Assembly: GCA_944325545.1 (NCBI GenBank) | Contig: CALVAM010000009.1 | Location: 1 to 64,000, forward strand | Direction: 5' to 3' | From: Candidatus Gastranaerophilales bacterium | GTDB taxonomy: Bacteria; Cyanobacteriota; Vampirovibrionia; Gastranaerophilales; Gastranaerophilaceae | Length of the DNA: 64,000 nucleotides | Shown: positions 61,106 through 64,000 of the stretch, piece after piece | Layout: each line of letters starts with the position of its first letter | How positions within the stretch are numbered: position 1 is the stretch's first letter | Notes under the pieces: model-generated | The model's input: only the letters and a program-made list of their open reading frames with translations | Database searches by the model: none | What the model was told of the DNA's origin: nothing | Position numbers and translations under genes: made by a program

Positions 61106-61750
61106 TTATACCAATTTCTCCTTTAATGCTTTTAGTGCTGCTTGTAGTCTATCATCTACTTCTAATTTTTGCAAGATACTTGCTACATGAGCTTTTGTTG
61201 TATTAATACTAACAAACAACTCATTGGCTATTTCACTATTACTATAACCTTGAGTTATTAATTTCAAAATTTGAGCTTCTCTTGAAGTCAAACCATAATC
61301 TTTTTCAGGTTTTTGCTTTTCTTCTTGAATTTTTGTTGCAGCTTCTAAAACTATATGTGAAATTGAAGGATCAAACCAAGCAGCACCATCTAAAACTGAT
61401 TGTACAACTTGGGTTAAACGTTTTGGATTAATTTCTTTAGAACAATATGCATTAGCCCCCGCTTTTAAGCTGTTTAATACTTCTTGTTCATCATTATGGG
61501 AGGTCAATATAACAACCTTTATATCTTTATTCAATGCTTTTATTTTCTTTGTAGCCTCTATTCCATCAATCCCAGGCAGCCCCAAATCCATAATAACTAA
61601 ATCTACTTCATTCGATGATATTATGTCCAAACATTTTTCTGCAGACTCTGCCTCAAAAATGTTCTCCACATACTCACAATTTTCAAAAGCTGTCTTTAAA
61701 CCAAATCTTGTTAATTCGTGATCTTCTACAATTAAAATTTTACTTTTCAT
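61106..61750 (-). CDS. NarL/FixJ-type response regulator (2)
   Basis: The protein of about 214 residues has the receiver motifs I-L-I-V-E-D-H, L-V-I-M-D-L-G-L-P-G-I-D-G (phospho-acceptor near residue 55) and S-K-E-I. The C-terminal HTH has L-T-S-R-E-A-Q-I-L-K-L and E-I-A-N-E-L-F-V-S-I-N-T-T-K-A-H. The ATG at 61750 has AGGGT nine bases before it; an in-frame ATG at 61768 lies further inside the upstream gene. It overlaps the TPR gene end by 11 bases, showing tight coupling. Confidence 0.92.
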   Translation of the reverse strand: MKSKILIVEDHELTRFGLKTAFENCEYVENIFEAESAEKCLDIISSNEVDLVIMDLGLPGIDGIEATKKIKALNKDIKVVILTSHNDEQEVLNSLKAGANAYCSKEINPKRLTQVVQSVLDGAAWFDPSISHIVLEAATKIQEEKQKPEKDYGLTSREAQILKLITQGYSNSEIANELFVSINTTKAHVASILQKLEVDDRLQAALKALKEKLV

Positions 61751-63263
61751 AATTTGTATACCCTGCATTCATATCAGACATATAATCAGAATTCAATCTT
61801 GAACATCTTACAAGTGATTGATTCGCTTTTTCTATATCACCTTTTGCTCTTAATACTAAACTTAAATAATAATAATATTTAAAATTATTTGAATCTATAT
61901 AAAAAGCGTTATTTAAATATGTTATTGCCATATTATAATTTTTATCACGAATTGCCAAATTTGCTAAACTTAACCATACATCAATATTTGTTATATCTAT
62001 AGAAACCACCTTTGGCAAATAATAATCAGCTTTATAAGGCATTACCTGCAACGCCTCTATCAATAATGTTTCATCATACTGATTTTTTTTCAACAATTTT
62101 TCATACATTTTTTGAGATTTCTTATCTTTTTCTAATGCATAATAGGTTTTAGCAATTCCCACTAAAGGTTCTATATCTTTTGAATTATTTTTTGCCTTTT
62201 TATAATACTTTAAAGCTTCTTCATATTTACGGTAATCATAACTTAAATCTGCCAATGTTAATGCTGCTAAATAATTATTGTGATCTTCTCTATAAGCTTT
62301 TCCGGCAAACTCTTGAGCTTTTAGAGGTTCGTCGTTTTCATAATAAATTTTAGCTAGTAACGAAAATATTAAAGGACTATATTGTTTTGCTTGAAGAATG
62401 GCGGACTGCAATACTTTTGTTGCTAGTAGACTTTTATTTTGAAGGTGATAATAATATGCTAAATGATAATCTTTTAAAGCTTCATTTTTAGCTGTTTTAT
62501 ATTGAATATATTCATCTAAACTTTGAATTTTTTGTTGAAATTCTAATGTATAAAAAGTCTCTTTTTTAATTTTTTCTAATAATTTTTGAGCCTGTTTATC
62601 CTTATTTAAATCAGCTAAAATTTTAGTTTTCAAAGTCAAATAATTTATATTTTCATCATTTTGTGTAATTGCATTATTTATGTATTTTAATGCTTTATTT
62701 AAATTATTAGATTTATAATAACCCAAAGCTATTAAATAATTTTTATAATCACTATCATCAGCAAGATTTGAATTCAACAATTCAGAAGTTGTTTCAATAG
62801 CCATATTATTATACATAATACTTGAATATGCATCAGCCAAATATACAAATTCTTTATCTTTTACAATTGCAGAAGGGTAATAATACTTTCTAATATCCTT
62901 TATATATTGACTGGTAAAAGCATTAGAATCCAATTTATTTATCAATTTATCAGAAAGATCAAAAAAACCATACTCAGACATTTTTATTGCATATGATAAA
63001 AAAACATAATCATCATGCTTTGCTCTGTCTATTAAATCATTAAAATCATCATAAGCAGCCTTCACATTACCTTGTGCAAAACGATTCTCTGCAGAAGCAT
63101 ACTTTGCTTTTATAAAATTATCTTTGACAATCATATCCATATTAGCTGAAGTCGTTTCTGCTTTTATTTTTAAAGGCTTTAACTCTTCTGCTGAAGAAGT
63201 TATCACAACACAAGAGTTTATAATCATTAAAAATATTATTAAATTTTTTATACTCTTATTCAT
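61740..63263 (-). CDS. Exported TPR-repeat protein
   Basis: The 507-residue protein has a signal peptide (I-K-N-L-I-I-F-L-M-I-I-N-S-C-V-V-I, cleavage near residue 25). Multiple tetratricopeptide repeats follow, such as A-L-K-Y-Y-K-K-A, A-I-T-Y-L-N-N-A-F-Y-I-D-S-N-N and A-L-K-Y-I-N-N-A-I-T. It is periplasmic or membrane-tethered and probably a protein-protein scaffold. Its position between an HD-GYP phosphodiesterase and two response regulators suggests a sensory or assembly role. The start overlaps the HD-GYP gene by eight bases. Confidence 0.88.
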   Translation of the reverse strand: MNKSIKNLIIFLMIINSCVVITSSAEELKPLKIKAETTSANMDMIVKDNFIKAKYASAENRFAQGNVKAAYDDFNDLIDRAKHDDYVFLSYAIKMSEYGFFDLSDKLINKLDSNAFTSQYIKDIRKYYYPSAIVKDKEFVYLADAYSSIMYNNMAIETTSELLNSNLADDSDYKNYLIALGYYKSNNLNKALKYINNAITQNDENINYLTLKTKILADLNKDKQAQKLLEKIKKETFYTLEFQQKIQSLDEYIQYKTAKNEALKDYHLAYYYHLQNKSLLATKVLQSAILQAKQYSPLIFSLLAKIYYENDEPLKAQEFAGKAYREDHNNYLAALTLADLSYDYRKYEEALKYYKKAKNNSKDIEPLVGIAKTYYALEKDKKSQKMYEKLLKKNQYDETLLIEALQVMPYKADYYLPKVVSIDITNIDVWLSLANLAIRDKNYNMAITYLNNAFYIDSNNFKYYYYLSLVLRAKGDIEKANQSLVRCSRLNSDYMSDMNAGYTNYEK

Positions 63264-64000
63264 GCTCTAAATCTATTCCTACATAATATTTATTAAACAC
63301 TTGAAGCAACTTATTACTACAATTATTTACGATTGAGTAATATAAATCAAGTAGGTTATATTTTTCTAAAGTTTTAATATCAGTTTTGGTAATCTTCATA
63401 TGATTTTCCGTACAAAAAACTCCAACGATTTTATCTAATTTTATTTCTAAAAACTTTTCTACAACCAAAGGATCAAAATGAGAACCAGCTCCATTTTTTA
63501 TTATGTCAACGACTTTTTCAATAGGCATTTTGTCACGATAATGTCTTTTTGAAGTAATCGCGTCAAACACATCAGAAACAGCTAATATCCTACCTCCGAA
63601 GGGAATTTCTTCTCCTTTTAAATGTCTGTAATACCCGGTTCCATCATATTTTTCATGATGAGAACAAGCAATTTCCGTAATTTGTTGAAAATCTTCTGAA
63701 GAGTGAATTTTTTCTAAAATATGATGTGTTATTTCAACGTGTTCTTGGATGTGTTTATATTCTTCAGGAGTTAATTTACCTTCTTTTTGCAGTACAGAAT
63801 CTCGTATACCAATTTTTCCAATATCATGTAAAGCTGCAGCTTTTTCTAGAATATATAAATCCTTTTTCTCCATACCGAACTCTTTAGCAATAAGAGAGGA
63901 GAACATTTTTACTCTTGAAGAATGACCAGATGTAATTTTATCTCTCGCATCAATAGATGCAGCCAAAGTTTCTATAAAACTATCCAAAACAACTTTTTGT
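63256..64000 (-). CDS. HD-GYP domain cyclic-di-GMP phosphodiesterase, 5' end outside window
   Basis: The frame stays open through the right window edge, so the N-terminal input domain is missing. The C-terminal HD-GYP domain has I-D-A-R-D-K-I-T-S-G-H-S-S-R, A-L-H-D-I-G-K-I-G-I with the catalytic H-D, and H-H-E-K-Y-D-G-T-G-Y-Y, where the usual G-Y-P is G-Y-Y. Q-E-H-V-E-I-T-H-H and V-S-D-V-F-D-A-I-T-S-K-R-H-Y-R are also present. Most such enzymes hydrolyse cyclic di-GMP, and a change from proline to tyrosine could affect partner binding. It begins the signalling operon that follows. Confidence 0.9.
   Translation of the reverse strand, partial: QKVVLDSFIETLAASIDARDKITSGHSSRVKMFSSLIAKEFGMEKKDLYILEKAAALHDIGKIGIRDSVLQKEGKLTPEEYKHIQEHVEITHHILEKIHSSEDFQQITEIACSHHEKYDGTGYYRHLKGEEIPFGGRILAVSDVFDAITSKRHYRDKMPIEKVVDIIKNGAGSHFDPLVVEKFLEIKLDKIVGVFCTENHMKITKTDIKTLEKYNLLDLYYSIVNNCSNKLLQVFNKYYVGIDLEHE

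Overview
The window looks like a chromosomal segment of an AT-rich (roughly 30% G+C by eye), Gram-negative-type, fermentative bacterium. The best fit is a gut Melainabacterium (Vampirovibrionia, order Gastranaerophilales), the non-photosynthetic sister group of Cyanobacteria. This is inferred from a Ycf45-like R3H/AAA ATPase, a cyanobacterial-style Mla lipid transporter, a GH57 glucan branching enzyme, a large SRP RNA with an Alu-like domain, AdhE fermentation, and several lineage-style small proteins that carry an N-terminal F-K-G/S/A motif. No photosynthesis, phage, IS element or CRISPR array is visible, and the gene content is mostly housekeeping.

Layout. 1-117 is the C-terminal tail of a FliD-like flagellar cap protein. 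285-10.5 kb holds a SWIM/SNF2 helicase, ruvC, a DUF2229 activase-related protein, a nonsense-interrupted HExxH protein with a small FK-motif neighbour, polA and a uridine-kinase-like P-loop kinase. 10.5-12.7 kb (minus strand) is a translation operon: a novel zinc-ribbon/RG-rich protein, then rimM and trmD. 13.6-16.5 kb is tyrS-cysK-cysE. 16.6-19.2 kb is adhE with its own promoter and terminator. 19.4-22.3 kb holds a coiled-coil protein, a HEAT-like protein, rnhA and speD. 22.4-27.4 kb holds an M16 peptidase, tyrA and proA. A tRNA-Arg(ACG) follows at 27.6 kb.

27.7-36.9 kb holds a GH57 branching enzyme, a radical SAM protein, a PHP phosphoesterase, two membrane proteins, a 16-residue-repeat protein, and an outer membrane TolC-like protein coupled to a HAD phosphatase. 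The SRP RNA is at 37.0-37.2 kb. 37.2-46.3 kb is a minus-strand metabolic/RNA stretch: icd, a TSCPD protein, pyrG, gatC, DUF486, mtaB, manC and an MsbA-type exporter, with one plus-strand unknown gene inside it. 46.4-49.4 kb is mlaE-mlaF-mlaD. 51.5-57.3 kb is a complete tripartite RND efflux operon with a candidate operator. 57.4-64.0 kb holds the R3H ATPase, ribosomal protein L28, and a signalling operon (HD-GYP, TPR, two LuxR-type response regulators, pentapeptide repeat).

The most unusual points are as follows. (1) A short N-terminal FK(G/S/A) motif is shared by six otherwise unrelated proteins and may be a sorting or processing tag. (2) A 12-bp tandem repeat, GGGGTAAATRAA, starts at the stop codons of both speD and cysK. 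(3) Several genes have an extended -10 element so close to the ATG that their mRNAs should be leaderless. (4) A zinc-ribbon/RG-rich protein with a duplicated domain overlaps rimM. (5) A metalloprotease-like gene is broken by one in-frame TAA. No gap above about 300 bp lacks a feature; the only one of that size (36,893-37,225) holds the SRP RNA.
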